NCBI RefSeq assembly: GCF_009905375.1
Contig: NC_133649.1
Span: 240,358,198 to 240,422,197, forward strand
Direction: 5' to 3'
From: Apium graveolens
Lineage: Eukaryota; Streptophyta; Magnoliopsida; Apiales; Apiaceae
DNA length: 64,000 nucleotides
Below are positions 10,493 to 21,454 of the stretch, in pieces (positions within the stretch are counted from its first letter, which is position 1; every line of letters begins with the position of its first letter). The position numbers and the translations under genes were made by a program. The notes beneath the pieces are model-generated. The model was not told the origin of the DNA. It ran no database searches and saw nothing but the letters and a program-made list of their open reading frames with translations.

Positions 10493-11500
10493 TCAAGTAG
10501 TCAACAAAATGGCACTAACCACCTCTCGGTTTGCCATGTCCCTATAGTAGTTCTTCAACCGCTGACCGTTAACCTTGAATGCTTGGTCCGAATCATTCTC
10601 AAAAATTTCCACCGCTCCATGTGGAAACACAGTTTTGACAATAAAAGGTCCAGACCACCTTGATTTCAACTTCCCAAGAAAAAGTCGGAGCCGAGAGTTG
10701 AATAAAAGAACTTGTTGCCCTGGCACAAATAACTTAGGATGTAGCTTCCTATCGTGCCACCTCTTCACCTTTTCCTTATACATTTTGTTATTCTCGTACG
10801 CTTGAAGTCGAAATTCATCAAGTTCATTAAGCTGAAGCATTCTTTTCTTACCAGCTGCATCTAAATCCAGGTTCAATTTCTTCAATGCCCAGTAGACCTT
10901 ATGCTCAAGCTCCGCTGGTAGATGACATCCCTTACCGTACACCAACTGAAACGGTGACATCCCTAGTGGAGTTTTGTATGCTGTTCTGTAAGCCCAAACA
11001 GCTTCATCGAGCTTTAAAGACCAATCCTTCCTTGACGGACAAACAACCTTCTCTAGAATGCGCTTTATCTCTCTGTTAGACACTTTTGCTTGACCATTTG
11101 TTTGCGGATGATAGACAGTAGCTACTCGATGATTCACATTATAACGCTGCATCATAGAAGTGAACTTACGGTTGCAAAAATGAGATCCTTCATCACTTAT
11201 GATTACCCGAGGTGTTCCAAACCTTGTGAAAATTTGCTTATGAAGAAAATTTAGCACTACCTTTGCATCATTTGTCGGTAAAGCTTTAACTTCGACCCAT
11301 TTTGAGACATAATCGACTGCCATCAAGATATACTGATTATTGCAAGACGCGATAAAAGGCCCCATGAAATCGATTCCCCACACATCAAAGACCTCGACTT
11401 CAAGCATCACATTTAATGGCATCTCATCCTTCCTTGACAAATTTCCCACTCTTTGGCAACGATCACACCTTAAAACAAACTGATGAGCATCCTTGAACAA
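10493..11500 (-). pseudogene. Athila integrase (catalytic Glu replaced by Lys)
   Basis: It reads CDRCQRVGN (second half of the HHCC zinc site), DFMGPF (first catalytic Asp), SDEGSHF (second Asp) and then [16 protein letters not shown]. The third acidic residue of the DDE triad, expected in the GQ-A/T-E position, is Lys here (AAA codon near 11090). C-terminally there is the GPF-I-V beta-barrel region found in gypsy integrases. The frame differs from RT-RNase H upstream; a one-base loss in a T run near 11507 separates the two, so the zinc-site His pair lies in the neighbouring frame. The protein would be both detached from pol and catalytically impaired. Confidence 0.9.
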
Positions 11501-12537
11501 AGTAGGCCAGAAAAACCTGCTTGCAGAATACGAGCTGCCGTCTTCTCACCTCCATAGTGTCCACCATAAACCGTGGAATGGCAGTCTCGTAATATCCCCT
11601 CCGTCTCACAGAACGGGATACATCTCCTGATGATCTGGTCAGCTCCCTGTCTAAACAAATATGGTTCATCCCACATATACCACTTCACCTCATGCAGAAA
11701 CTTCTTCTTTTGAGCGGATGTCAAATTAAGAGGCATTATATTGCTGACAAGATAGTTTACAATATCTGCAAACCATGGTTCTTCCTCCTGAATTGCAAAC
11801 AACTGCTCATCCGGAAAAGATTCATTGATTAACGTCCTATCTTGTGAAGTAGAATCGGGATTCTCCAACCTAGAGAGATGGTCAGCTACTTGATTCTCAG
11901 TACCTTTTCTATCTTTGATCTCTAACTCAAATTCCTGAAGTAAAAGCACCCAACGAATGAGTCTCGGCTTCGAATCCTTCTTAGAAACCAGATAGCGAAT
12001 AGCTGCATGATCAGTGAATACTGTTACTTTCGTACCAAGCAGATAAGATCGAAATTTCTCAAAGCCAAAGACTATAGCCAAAAGCTCCTTCTCAGTAGTG
12101 GTGTAGTTCAATTGGGCACCATTTAAAGTCTTACTCGCATAGTAGACCACATGGAAGAGATTTTTCTTGCGCTGTCCCAGAACTGCACCTACCGCATAAT
12201 CACTCGCATCACACATCATCTCAAACGGTTCTGTCCAATCTGGTGCTGTAATAACTGGTGCAGTGATCAAACTCTTCTTGAGAGTCTCAAATGCTGCCAA
12301 ACATTCATCATCAAATTTGAAAGGCACATCTTTCTCAAGCAAATTGCACAACGGCTTAGATATCTTTGAAAAGTCCTTGATGAATCGCCGATAAAAACCC
12401 GCATGACCAAGAAAACTACGGATTCCTTTCACAGAATTGGGTGGGGGAAGATTTTCAATGACTCCCACCTTGGCCTTGTCCACCTCCAGACCCTTGCTAG
12501 AGACCTTATGCCCAAGGATAATGCCTTCACGCACCAT
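11470..12537 (-). pseudogene. Athila RNase H and integrase N-terminus
   Basis: It is in the same frame as the RT segment above, separated by one in-frame TAG at 12550. It begins with the RT thumb/connection ([16 protein letters not shown]) and continues into RNase H. The RNase H motifs [14 protein letters not shown] and [21 protein letters not shown], then [10 protein letters not shown] and [10 protein letters not shown], include the expected acidic residues. The segment closes with the integrase zinc-site His pair ([11 protein letters not shown]) before the frameshift at about 11507. Confidence 0.9.
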
Positions 12538-12549
12538 AAAATGACATTT

Positions 12550-14238
12550 CTACCAATTAAGCACCAAATTAGTTTCCACGCATCTTTTGAGTACGGCGCG
12601 CAGATTATTCAAACATTCATCATATGAGTGTCCAAAGATGGAGAAGTCATCCATGAACACTTCGACGTTATTTCCAATCATGTCAGAGAATATAACCATC
12701 ATACATCTCTGAAAGGTGGCCGGGGCGCCACATAACCCAAACGAAACTCTACGAAAAGCAAATGTGCCAAATGGACAAGTGAAGGTAGTCTTTTCCTGAT
12801 CCTCTGGTGCAATACAAATCTGATTATACCCGGAATAACCATCCAGAAGACAAAAATACTCATGACCCGCTAATCTGTCAAGCATTTGATCAATAAATGG
12901 AAGGGGGAAGTGATTCTTCCTTGTGGCTTTGTTCAATTTTCTATAATCCATGCATACTCTCCATCCTGTAACTATTCGAGTAGGGATGAGCTCATTCTTT
13001 TCATTTGCGACCACAGTGATACCTCCCTTCTTAGGTACACATTGTACGGGGCTCACCCACGAGCTGTCAGAAATGGGATAAATGATGCCTGCATCTAGCC
13101 ATTTCAGAATTTCTTTCTTTACCACCTCCTTCATAATGGGATTCAGTCTTCGTTGCTGTTCCACAGTTGGCTTACTACCTTCCTCTAACAGAATTTTATG
13201 CATACAATATGAAGGACTTATCCCCTTGATGTCTGCTATGGTCCATCCTACAGCCGATTTGAATTCTCTCAAAATCCTTAAGAGCTTGTCTTCCTCACTA
13301 CCTGAAAGGTCAGATGAAATAATAACAGGTAACGTAGATGAATCACCTAAAAAAGCATACCTCAAGTGTTCAGGTAATGGTTTGAGCTCCAAGGTAGGTG
13401 CTTCCTCTATTGATGGTTTGAGCTTCCCTTCAGCATTCTTAAGGTTAGAAGTACCAAGAGATTCAAATGGTATGTCCAGCTTTCGCTTCCATGGAGAAGC
13501 GTTCAGATATTGTAATTGCTCGTTGCTATCTTCATCATCGCTGTCAAAATCCCCCAATAAGGCCTTTTCCAATGCATCAGACATTAGCATGTGCTCGAGT
13601 TCCGAAGTAACCGCGGAATCAATCACATCCACTTTTAAGCACTCCTCATCTTCTGTAGGGAATTTCATTGCCTTGAATACGTTGAAGGTCACATCCTGAT
13701 CTTGGACCCGCATAGTAAGTTCCCCTTTTTGCACATCTATCAAGGTACGACCAGTAGCCAAGAAAGGCCTCCCCAAGATTATGGGAATCTTCTTATCTTC
13801 CTCAAAATCCAGAATAACAAAATCTGCTGGAAAGAAGAGCTTATCCACCTTGACGAGCATATCCTCAGCTATGCCCCTTGGGTAAGTAATGGAACGGTCC
13901 GCCAATTGTAGCGACATGTATGTGGGTTTTGGATCAGGCAGATCCAGCTTTTTAAAGATCGACAACGGCATCAGATTAATGCTTGCTCCCAAATCACAAA
14001 GGCACTTGTCAAAAGTTAGATTGCCAATGGTGCAAGGAATGGTGAAGCTTGATGGATCTTTCAGTTTTGGTGGTAACTTTTGTTGCAGAACAGCGCTGCA
14101 TTCTTCCGTGAGAGCAACGGTTTCAAGGTCATCCAGTTTCACCTTCCTTGAAAGAATAGTCTTCATAAACTTCGCATAACTAGGCATTTGTTCCAGAGCC
14201 TCAGCGAAAGGTATATTGATGTGAAGTTTCTTGAACAC
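12550..14238 (-). pseudogene. Athila protease and reverse transcriptase
   Basis: 562 codons. The protease active site reads CDLGASINLMP near residue 80, with the Leu variant usual in Athila. RT fingers begin near residue 390 (WRVCMDYRKLNKATRKNHFP). The palm has the first catalytic Asp (FCLLDGYSGYNQI) and the FMDDF box near residue 535. The segment ends at a single in-frame stop (12550-12552) just after LVLNW, with RNase H continuing in the same frame. Another in-frame stop at 14257-14259 separates it from the gag end. Confidence 0.92.
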
Positions 14239-14256
14239 CTCCAGAAACTTCCCGAA

Positions 14257-14922
14257 CTATCTATCCAGCTTTTGTTGCTGCAATCTCTTAGGAAAAGGTG
14301 GTGGAGGATAGAGCTGTTTCTCCCCTGTATTAGCCTCAGGTAGAGTGTGTTCAACAGTAGTCTTCCTTGGTTCCGCCGCTTTCTCCTTTTGCTTAGATTC
14401 TTCTTCTCTAATTTCAGCTTCTACTTCTTTTGCCTTTTCAGCCTCAGCTACTTTTCCAGACCTTAAGGTAATAGCCTTGACTTGCTCTTTAGCTTCCTTC
14501 CTGCCTGGTACTTCCGTGTCACTGGGAAGAGTGCCAGGTTGACGATTGAGCACTGCATTGGCTAATTGACCGATTTGATTTTTCAAGGTCTTGATAGAAA
14601 TCGCCTGACTCTTGCACAACAGCTTAAGTTCCTCAAAATCAGCACTAGTAGGTGCAGCTGCACTTCCCTGTTGAGGATATGATTGCCTTGTAGCATACTG
14701 CTGTGGTTGCTGGAATCCAGGTGGGTTAAACTGTTTACTCACTCCTTGCTGATATGGTGGCTGAATAGCATTCTGATTATTCCCCCAGCTGAAATTTGGA
14801 TGATTTCTGTTATTAGGATGATAGGTCGCTGGCACAGGCTGCTGTTGTCGCTGATAATTATTCACATACTGAACAGATTCGTTGACAAGAGAACACTGAT
14901 CCGTAGCATGAGACCTGCACAA
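14257..14922 (-). pseudogene. Athila gag C-terminus/linker to protease
   Basis: In the same frame as the protease-RT segment. It begins with the last two metal ligands (His, Cys) of the gag zinc knuckle and continues as Gln/Asn/Pro-rich sequence. A coiled-coil-like helix (FEELKLLCKSQAISIKTLKN) and an Ala/Glu/Lys-rich stretch follow before the in-frame stop. The first two Cys ligands are in the other frame at 14930-14945, so a one-base deletion within the knuckle splits gag. Confidence 0.85.
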
Positions 14923-15857
14923 AGCTCACAAACCATAGCTATTTGATTAACTCCATACGTAGCCAGAGAATCAACCTTCATTGATAGCGCTTGGAGCTGG
15001 GCTGCAATAGCGGTGGCTGCATCAACTTCCAGAATACCTGCGACCTTGCCTGATGTCATCCTCTGAGTTGGGTTTTGATGCTCATTTGCAGCCATCGTCT
15101 CTAAAAGATTATACGCCTCAGTATAGCTTTTAGCCCATAAGGCTCCTCCAGCTGCTGCATCGAGCATGGGCCGAGATTGGGCCCCGAAACCATTATAAAA
15201 ACCAGTGATCACCATCCAATCCGGCATTCCATGATGTGGACATTTTCTCAACATTCCCTTGTAGCGTTCCCAAGCCTCGCACATAGATTCTGTAGGTTGC
15301 TGCGCAAACTGAGTAAGAGCACTCCTCATAGCAGCAGTCTTTGCCATTGGATAAAAATTCACCAGAAACTTTTGCGCAAGATCTTGCCACGTAGCGATGG
15401 ACCCAGCTGGTTCAGAATGTAACCAGTCTTTAGCCTTATCCCTCAGTGAGAATGGGAAAAGCCTCAACTTGACAGCCTCATCAGTCACGCCATTATACTT
15501 AAAAGTGCTGCAGATCTCGACAAAATTCCTTATGTGCATGTTGGGGTCTTCAGTTGCCGCTCCTCCAAAAGAAACAGAATTCTGCACCATCTGAATAGTG
15601 CCCGGCTTGATTTCAAAGGTGTTAGCTTGAATAGCCGGATGAAGGATGCTTGACTGAATGTCATCAATTTTAGGCTGAGAAAAATCCATAAGAGCTGGAT
15701 CAGCTTGAACAATACGATCTCCCATGTTTACTGGTTCTTTCTGCTCAGTTCCTGAATCCGAATCCTCAAAATCTAACTTCTCCGGAATATCAAGAACTTC
15801 GTCTGTCTCCTCAGCTGTATCTAAAGTCCTCTTGCGAGCACGAGAACGAGTTTGCAT
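14862..15857 (-). pseudogene. Athila gag capsid region
   Basis: It starts at ATG 15857, about 140 bases inside the 5' LTR boundary. The retrotransposon gag domain covers about residues 105-230 (motif LRLFPFSLRDKAKDWLHS, then WQDLAQKFLVNFYP). A helix lies near 265-300, and the first half of a CCHC knuckle (CELC) lies at the end. Frame is lost inside the knuckle; the last ~20 residues of this ORF are out-of-frame. Structural capsid protein; no enzymatic role. Confidence 0.88.
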
Positions 15858-15976
15858 AAACGCTTGCTAAAGTACCTGAAACACAACCGAAAAGAGTAAG
15901 TAACTACTACGTCCTAATCACTGAGTCCTAATGACCAATGATGGTAAGTACATAAACTAAACAAATACGCCGAGTC

Positions 15977-15994
15977 CCCGGCAGCGGCGCCAAA
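15977..15994 (-). other. Athila primer binding site (tRNA-Asp type)
   Basis: On the minus strand TGGCGCCGCTGCCGGGGA lies four bases inside the 5' LTR end. It matches the 3' end of plant tRNA-Asp with one mismatch. This site is usual in Athila. Confidence 0.85.
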
Positions 15995-15998
15995 AACT

Positions 15999-17460
15999 TG
16001 TTAGGGCGAAAACACGCACTAATATTCACGCAAGTATACGCGTTCACAAGTAATATAGAATACTTTCTAGTTCGTTCCCTCAGAGACTCAGACTAAATTA
16101 TTGTCTAATTAAACTCACTCACCAATGTATGATTACTTCTCAATGTTAAGATAATAACACTTAAAATTGTTGATTAAATATTAACTATAATTAACTACTC
16201 AATTAACCACTTAACTAACACTTCAATTTATCAATAATAAAACACTCATGAGATCACAACTTCATTATTACTTCCTTCTATAGCCATTGTTATTACCTTT
16301 AGCATGTGACAGTGATGACATTAATCGAATAACACGAAACTGATAAAAGCCAACTTTCATTGTACTAATACCATTCTACCAAGCATCCACAATTAAGATA
16401 GAAGTTGAATAGTCATCAATTATGTTGAGTTCCTATATGTCTACAGAAATTGACAACACAACGATTTAAGCACAAGTTATCCCTTTTGATTACATAGGGC
16501 AAATAAAACTGTTAGAGTTACCCACTAATCATGCACAACGTACATGAACCTATGCTAGCATGGCAAGTTCTAAATCTCAAGATCCACCGTCGCTTCACAA
16601 GAGATTAACACCCTATCTTATATGTTCGCGACGCACATAAGACGAATACGCACAACCAATACTAGATATCATGCAATCATCACACACTAAAGTATTAAGC
16701 AATTAACTAAAGAATTCCATAATAAATCCGTTGTAACCCCATGATCACGATTATCCCATAATAGAACTTATCGCCATCATGGGTTCATATGAAATCATGA
16801 CAAACAACACAAGAAAATAATAACTACACTAATTATATTAAAACAGAGTACGTCACAAGAGTAAATAAGTCAAAGCAAGAAAACTAGCATCCAATGTTAC
16901 AACGAAACAAGAATCACAAGAATATATGCTTCCTCTTCGTTGCGGTGTGCTAAATCGGTCTTCTTCCTTATCTCCTTCGCTTCTTGCGTAAAACACAATC
17001 TAAAACATAATCCCCTTAATACTCTCTGTGAAAACGTCTCAAATCTACCTATATAATAGTCCCATAAAACTCAGATTACATAGAAGTTGGAAGCCACACA
17101 GAAGTAGAAGTCTAAAATAATTCAGCTTTTTCCCCGACCTTGCGCGGCCGCTCAGCATATCTGCGCGGGCGCGCAGGCTGCTGCGCGGCCGCTCAGCATT
17201 GTTGCGCGGGCGCGCAGGACCCTACTGGAAAAATTCCAAGCTTGCTCCGTTTCTTCGCCGTAATCTGCCCATTCCTTTCCTCTCGCAATGGTGAACACAT
17301 GCCAAGGCTTATTCTTGATGATTCCTCCCCCGAAATGCAACTAATACCCTGAAATGCATAAACACTAGAAAAACGCATCAAATACACAAAATACTTGATT
17401 TCAAGACACCAATTTAAGCCATTTTAAGACGTTCTAAGTGGTATAAAATGCCACTTATCA
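15999..17460 (-). repeat. Athila 5' LTR (right copy)
   Basis: 1462 bp, TGTTAGGGCG to CACTTATCA, followed at once by the CGACC duplication. It has one more GC-rich module than the left copy, with GCGGCCGC at 17144-17151 and 17185-17192, and a 7-bp insertion near 16893. Confidence 0.96.
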
Positions 17461-17750
17461 CGACCACAGAGCACTGGTGTATCTCTGTGGGGACACAGGA
17501 GAGTTATACTTAGAAATAATCTAAGTACAGACTTTCTGTGGTGACACGGTCTGTGGCAACACAGGAGAGTCACACTTAGAAATAATCTAAGTACAGACTC
17601 TCTGTGGCGACACAGTCTGTGGCGACATAGGAGAGTCACACTTAGAAATAATCTAAGTACAGACTCTCTGTGGCGACACAGTCTGTGGCGACACAGGGGA
17701 GTCACACTTAGAAATTTTCTAAGTACAAATTCTCTGTGGCGACATAGAGG
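17461..17750. repeat. SIRE-a 66-bp tandem repeat, ~4 units
   Basis: The motif ACTTAGAAATAATCTAAGT recurs at 17508, 17574, 17640 and (diverged) 17706, exactly 66 bp apart. The intervening bases are CTCTGTGGCGACACAGTCTG-type repeats. Each unit carries a 7-bp inverted repeat (ACTTAGA/TCTAAGT). It belongs to the SIRE-a spacer after pol and is continuous with 6208-6248 across the Athila insertion. The ORF at 17424-17705 is only a by-product of the repeat. Confidence 0.9.
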
Positions 17751-18187
17751 GATGTTACTTAGACAATTTTCTAAGTCTTTCCCAGCCTGAAATTTATTTT
17801 AAACACCACTTTTTTTAAAATAATTTCAATGAAAAGAATGTTTAAAACAAATAACAAATCACAATTATCTTTCACTATTTTTACAAATATTATCATTTTA
17901 TTGATAATACTATAATTTTTTTGTGAAATATAATTATGCTGCAATATATTTAATTTTAATTTCAATGAACCCCTTTAAATTTTAATTATTTAAAGTCCAC
18001 TGAGATCAAATTAAATAGATTTAATAATATGAATGTGCTCAGCCATATACATATTTTGTATGTAAGCACAAACATGATTGAATTACGAGAAATAGTTAAT
18101 GGCATGTAAATTCAGATGTCCTTAATATATGAATTTAAACAACAAGTGAATTTAACCAGACCAAATTGCAGTTATTGACTTCTAAAA
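17751..18187 (-). other. SIRE-a spacer after pol
   Basis: Very AT-rich DNA between the RNase H stop and the 66-bp array. No gene, promoter or repeat that I can support. Confidence 0.6.
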
Positions 18188-18655
18188 TTAATTAGAGATA
18201 TTTAACATCCCAAGTTCACTAACCAACTTAGAGAAAATGTTTTCATCAAGTGGTTTGGTGAAGATGTCTGCAATTTGATCTTCTGTGGGTACAAAGTGTA
18301 ACTCCACAGTGCCATTTGTGACATGCTCTCTGATAAAGTGATACCTGATATCAATGTGTTTTATCATTGAGTGCTGAAATGGATTGTTTGAGATTGCTAT
18401 TGCACTTGTATTATCACAAAATATTGGAATCTTTGACACCAATAGACCATAATCCCGGAGTTGGTTCCTCATCCACAAGATTTGAGCACAACAACTTCCA
18501 GCAGCTATGTATTCAACTTCAACAGTTGATGTGGATACTGAGTGCTGCTTCTTGCTATGCCAGGATACCAATCTTCTTCCAAGAAACTGACAGCCTCCTG
18601 CATGTACTTTTCTGGTCAATCTTACAACCTGCAAAATCTGAATCTGTATAGCCAA
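18188..18655 (-). pseudogene. SIRE-a RNase H
   Basis: Copia-type RNase H: STSTVEVEYIAAGSCC (catalytic Glu in the EAEY-like box), then FCDNTSAIAIS (catalytic Asp) and KHIDIRYHFIREH, ending ADIFTKPLDE. The frame differs from the RT segment that precedes it, and the crossover lies near 18600 within the GYTDSDFAGC region, so one base has been gained or lost. The stop at 18188 appears to be the true end of pol. Confidence 0.9.
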
Positions 18656-19169
18656 CTAGGTCAAAACCTGTGCCTTTAGGGTACCAAATTCCAAGATTTG
18701 GAGTTCTCTTAAGGTACCTAAATATTCTTTTGACAGCTATTAGATGAGATTCTTTTGGTTCATCTTGAAATCTAGCACATAAGCATGTTGCAAACATGAT
18801 ATCTGGTCTACTTGCTGTGAGATAAAGTAATGAGCCTATCATACCTATGTAGCTTGTGATGTTAACTTTCTTATCAGTTTTGTCCTGATCAAGCTTGGAG
18901 GCTGTTGGCATGGGAGTCTTTGCTGGAGCTGAATCTTCCAGATTATACTTCTTAAGAAGTTCTCTGATGTACTTGGATTGACAAATTAATATCCCATCTT
19001 TCTTTTGACTCACTTGTAATCCAAGAAAGTAGTTCAACTCTCCCTTCATACTCATCTCGTACTTACTCTGCATTAGCTTAGAGAATCTCTTGCAAAGATC
19101 ATCATTAGTAGAACCAAATATAATATCGTCAACATATACTTGAACTAATATCATATCAAATTTATGCAC
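18555..19169 (-). pseudogene. SIRE-a reverse transcriptase, catalytic half
   Basis: It contains the YVDDIIFGS catalytic box near the start, then FLGLQVSQ and the SRPDIMFATCLCARF and RYLKRTPNLGIWY motifs of copia RT. It is in the same frame as 19260-19805; the only interruption between them is the stop at 19260. The apparent first codon is GTG and is not a real start. Confidence 0.9.
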
Positions 19170-19259
19170 TTTATGAAACAGAGTTGTATCTATGACACCT
19201 CTCGTAAAATCATTTTCAAGTAAAAACTCAGAGAGAGTTTCATACCATGTCCTTGGAGC

Positions 19260-19805
19260 TTACTTAAGACCGTCGAGAGCTTTGAATAAAAAGTTTACAA
19301 AATCAGCCAGATTAGGATCTTCAAAACCAGGTGGTTGTTCCACATACACTTCTTCTTCTAGCTCTCCATTCAGGAATGCACTCTTCACATCCATTTGATA
19401 AACTTTGAAATCTGAATGTGCTGTGAATGCCAGAAACATCCTGATTGCCTCAAGTCTAGCTACTGGTGTATAGGTTTCATCATAATCAATACCCTCTTCT
19501 TGAGAGTAACCTTTAGCTACCAGTCTGTCTTTGTTTCTCGTTACAATGCCATCTTCATCTAGCTTGTTCCTGATTACCCATTTAGTGCCTATCACTGACT
19601 TGTTCTTTGGTCGGGGTACCAGCTTCCATACTTTCTTCCTCTCAAACTGATTGAGTTCTTCTTGTATTGCAATAACCCAATCTGGATCTTCCAGTGCCTC
19701 ATCCACTTTCTTAGGTTCCATTTCTGAAAGAAATCCTGAGAAGTGGCATACATTCTGAGTGGCATATCTAGTTCTGACTCCTGTGTTAGGATCACCAATG
19801 ATCAA
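19260..19805 (-). pseudogene. SIRE-a reverse transcriptase, N-terminal half
   Basis: Motifs: [52 protein letters not shown], then [19 protein letters not shown] (first catalytic Asp) and QPPGFEDP. It ends at an in-frame stop immediately after the (Y/D)GLK motif, where copia RT normally continues. Confidence 0.9.
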
Positions 19806-20291
19806 TTCAAAGGGATGGTCTCTGTTCCAAACCCTTTGACGAGGTAGATAAGATCTTGATGTTTCCCCTTGTTCAGCTTGATGTTGAGTGTGAACTGTAG
19901 ATCCTCTTCCTGCTCCCCCAGAGTTGTTGTCACCATGACTGGATGATTCTCATCTGTTTGTAGTGGTTCTTGATGGAGTTCCTGAATGATTATCATGATC
20001 AGTATTTCCACCATTATCACCACTTGATCCTGAATCAACTACAAGCACAGTTCTAGCAATCTCAGGTTCTATTATATCCATAGGATCATCTGTTAGATTC
20101 TCAAATTCCAGAGATTCAGAATCCTCTTCTCCTTGCAGGCTTGCCAACTTGGTGTCGTCGAATGTTACATTAAGGCTTTCAATCACCTTCTGATCAGAGA
20201 TCACATAAACCCTGTAAGCTTTAGATTCCAGAGAGTAGCCAAGAAATATGCCTTCTTCTGCTTTAGCATCAAACTTTCCTAGATGTTCAAT
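19806..20291 (-). pseudogene. SIRE-a integrase C-terminus / integrase-RT linker
   Basis: After the stop at 20292 the integrase frame stays open to 19950 (GKFDAKAEEGIFLGYSLESK), then acidic linker residues. A second piece in another frame (19802-20038) covers the rest, so at least two frame changes occur in this linker before RT resumes. Confidence 0.7.
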
Positions 20292-21443
20292 TCATTCCTT
20301 TAGCACAAAGCATTTAGCACCAAACACATGAAAGTATTTCATTGTTGGTTTCTTGTCAGCCATAATCTCATAAGGAGTCTTGTCATGATCTTTGTTAATC
20401 AGGGTACGATTTTGAGTGTAACATGCTATATTGATAGCTTCAGCCCAGAAGTAGGTGGGAAGACTTGATTCACTTAGCATAGTCCTTGCTGCTTCAACCA
20501 AGGTACGATTCTTCCTTTCTACTACCCCGTTTTGCTGTGGAGTCCTTGGGGCTGAATACTGTCTTGAAATACCTTTCTCCGTACAAAATTCATTTAGAAA
20601 TGCATTCTTGAATTCTGTCCCATTATCTGATCTGATCTTTCTAACAGGTAATTTTGCTTCCATCTCAATCTTCTTTATATGATCCACTATCAGCTGAAGT
20701 GCTTCATCCTTGGTTTGTAAAAACAACACCCATGTGTACTTGGAGAAATCATCGACCATTACTAAAGCATATATTTTCCTTGATAGTGACAATACATTCA
20801 CTGGACCAAATAAATCCATGTGAATCAACTGAAGAGGTTCAGTTATACTTGTCTTTTCCTTGCTTCTGTGTGACGCTATCTTTGATTTCCCTTTTTCACA
20901 TGCTTCACAAAGTCCTTCTTGACAGAATTCTATCTGTGATAGTCCTCTCACTAGTTCTCTCTTGATCAGAGAGTTCATTGTTCTGAAGTTCAAGTGCGAG
21001 AGCTTCTTGTGCCATAGCCAACTTAGTTCTGATGAAGCTTTACTGTAGAAACATCTGCTTACTCCATCATAGGTAGACTTCAAGTCAGCTACGTACAGAT
21101 TACCTTTCCTTACTCTCTGTAAAGAAAGCTTCTCATCTTTCCTGTGAGAGATCAAACATCTTTCTATTCTGAAATCAACATTATATCCCCTGTCACAAAA
21201 CTGACTTATGCTCAGAAGATTATGCTTTAATCCTTCTACAAGAAAGATATTCTCAATGATGATATTTCCAATTATCAAATTGCCATATCCCTTAGAAAAT
21301 ACTTTGCTGTCATCTCCAAAGGTAACTATAGGGCCAGCTTTCTCAACCACACTTGTGAGCAGGGACTTTTCTCCTGTTATGTGTCTAGAACACCCACTGT
21401 CCAGTATCCATATGATCTTCTCTTTCCTTACCTTACCCTGCAA
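20292..21443 (-). pseudogene. SIRE-a protease and integrase
   Basis: The protease motif IWILDSGCSRHITG lies near the start (DSG active site). The pre-integrase zinc site LSWLWHKKLSHLNF...CEACEKGK follows near residues 140-185. The DDE triad is intact: HMDLFGP, RSDNGTEF and QNGVVERKNRT. The first residues come after a TTTGCAGG sequence 14 bases beyond the gag stop, in a different frame from gag. It ends at an in-frame stop near the GKFDAKAEEG motif. Confidence 0.93.
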
Positions 21444-21454
21444 ACATAAATTGA

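Larger units (their letters stand above)
6249..17460 (-). mobile_element. Athila-type Ty3/gypsy retrotransposon, complete with LTRs and TSD
   Basis: An 11.2-kb element on the minus strand is flanked by a perfect 5-bp duplication CGACC (6244-6248 and 17461-17465). Order on its own strand: 5' LTR 15999-17460, tRNA-Asp type primer site, gag, protease, RT, RNase H, integrase, a further ORF (8825-9997), polypurine tract, 3' LTR 6249-7681. The primer site, the CDLGAS protease motif, the FMDD reverse transcriptase motif and the ORF after integrase together match the Athila lineage. Only about 11 substitutions separate the LTRs by eye, so the insertion is recent. The coding region nevertheless has two frameshifts, two stops and an integrase active-site change. 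Confidence 0.95.

Noticed and set aside
13082..13699. 205-codon ORF on the plus strand
   Set aside because: It lies wholly opposite the Athila protease-RT frame and has no independent signature.
17424..17705. ORF with a repeated 22-residue motif
   Set aside because: It results from the 66-bp tandem repeat (a multiple of three) and crosses the Athila LTR boundary, so it cannot be an old gene.
17461..17750. Regularly spaced palindromic repeats resembling a CRISPR array
   Set aside because: The units are contiguous 66-bp tandem copies with near-identical 'spacers' in a plant retrotransposon, so not CRISPR.
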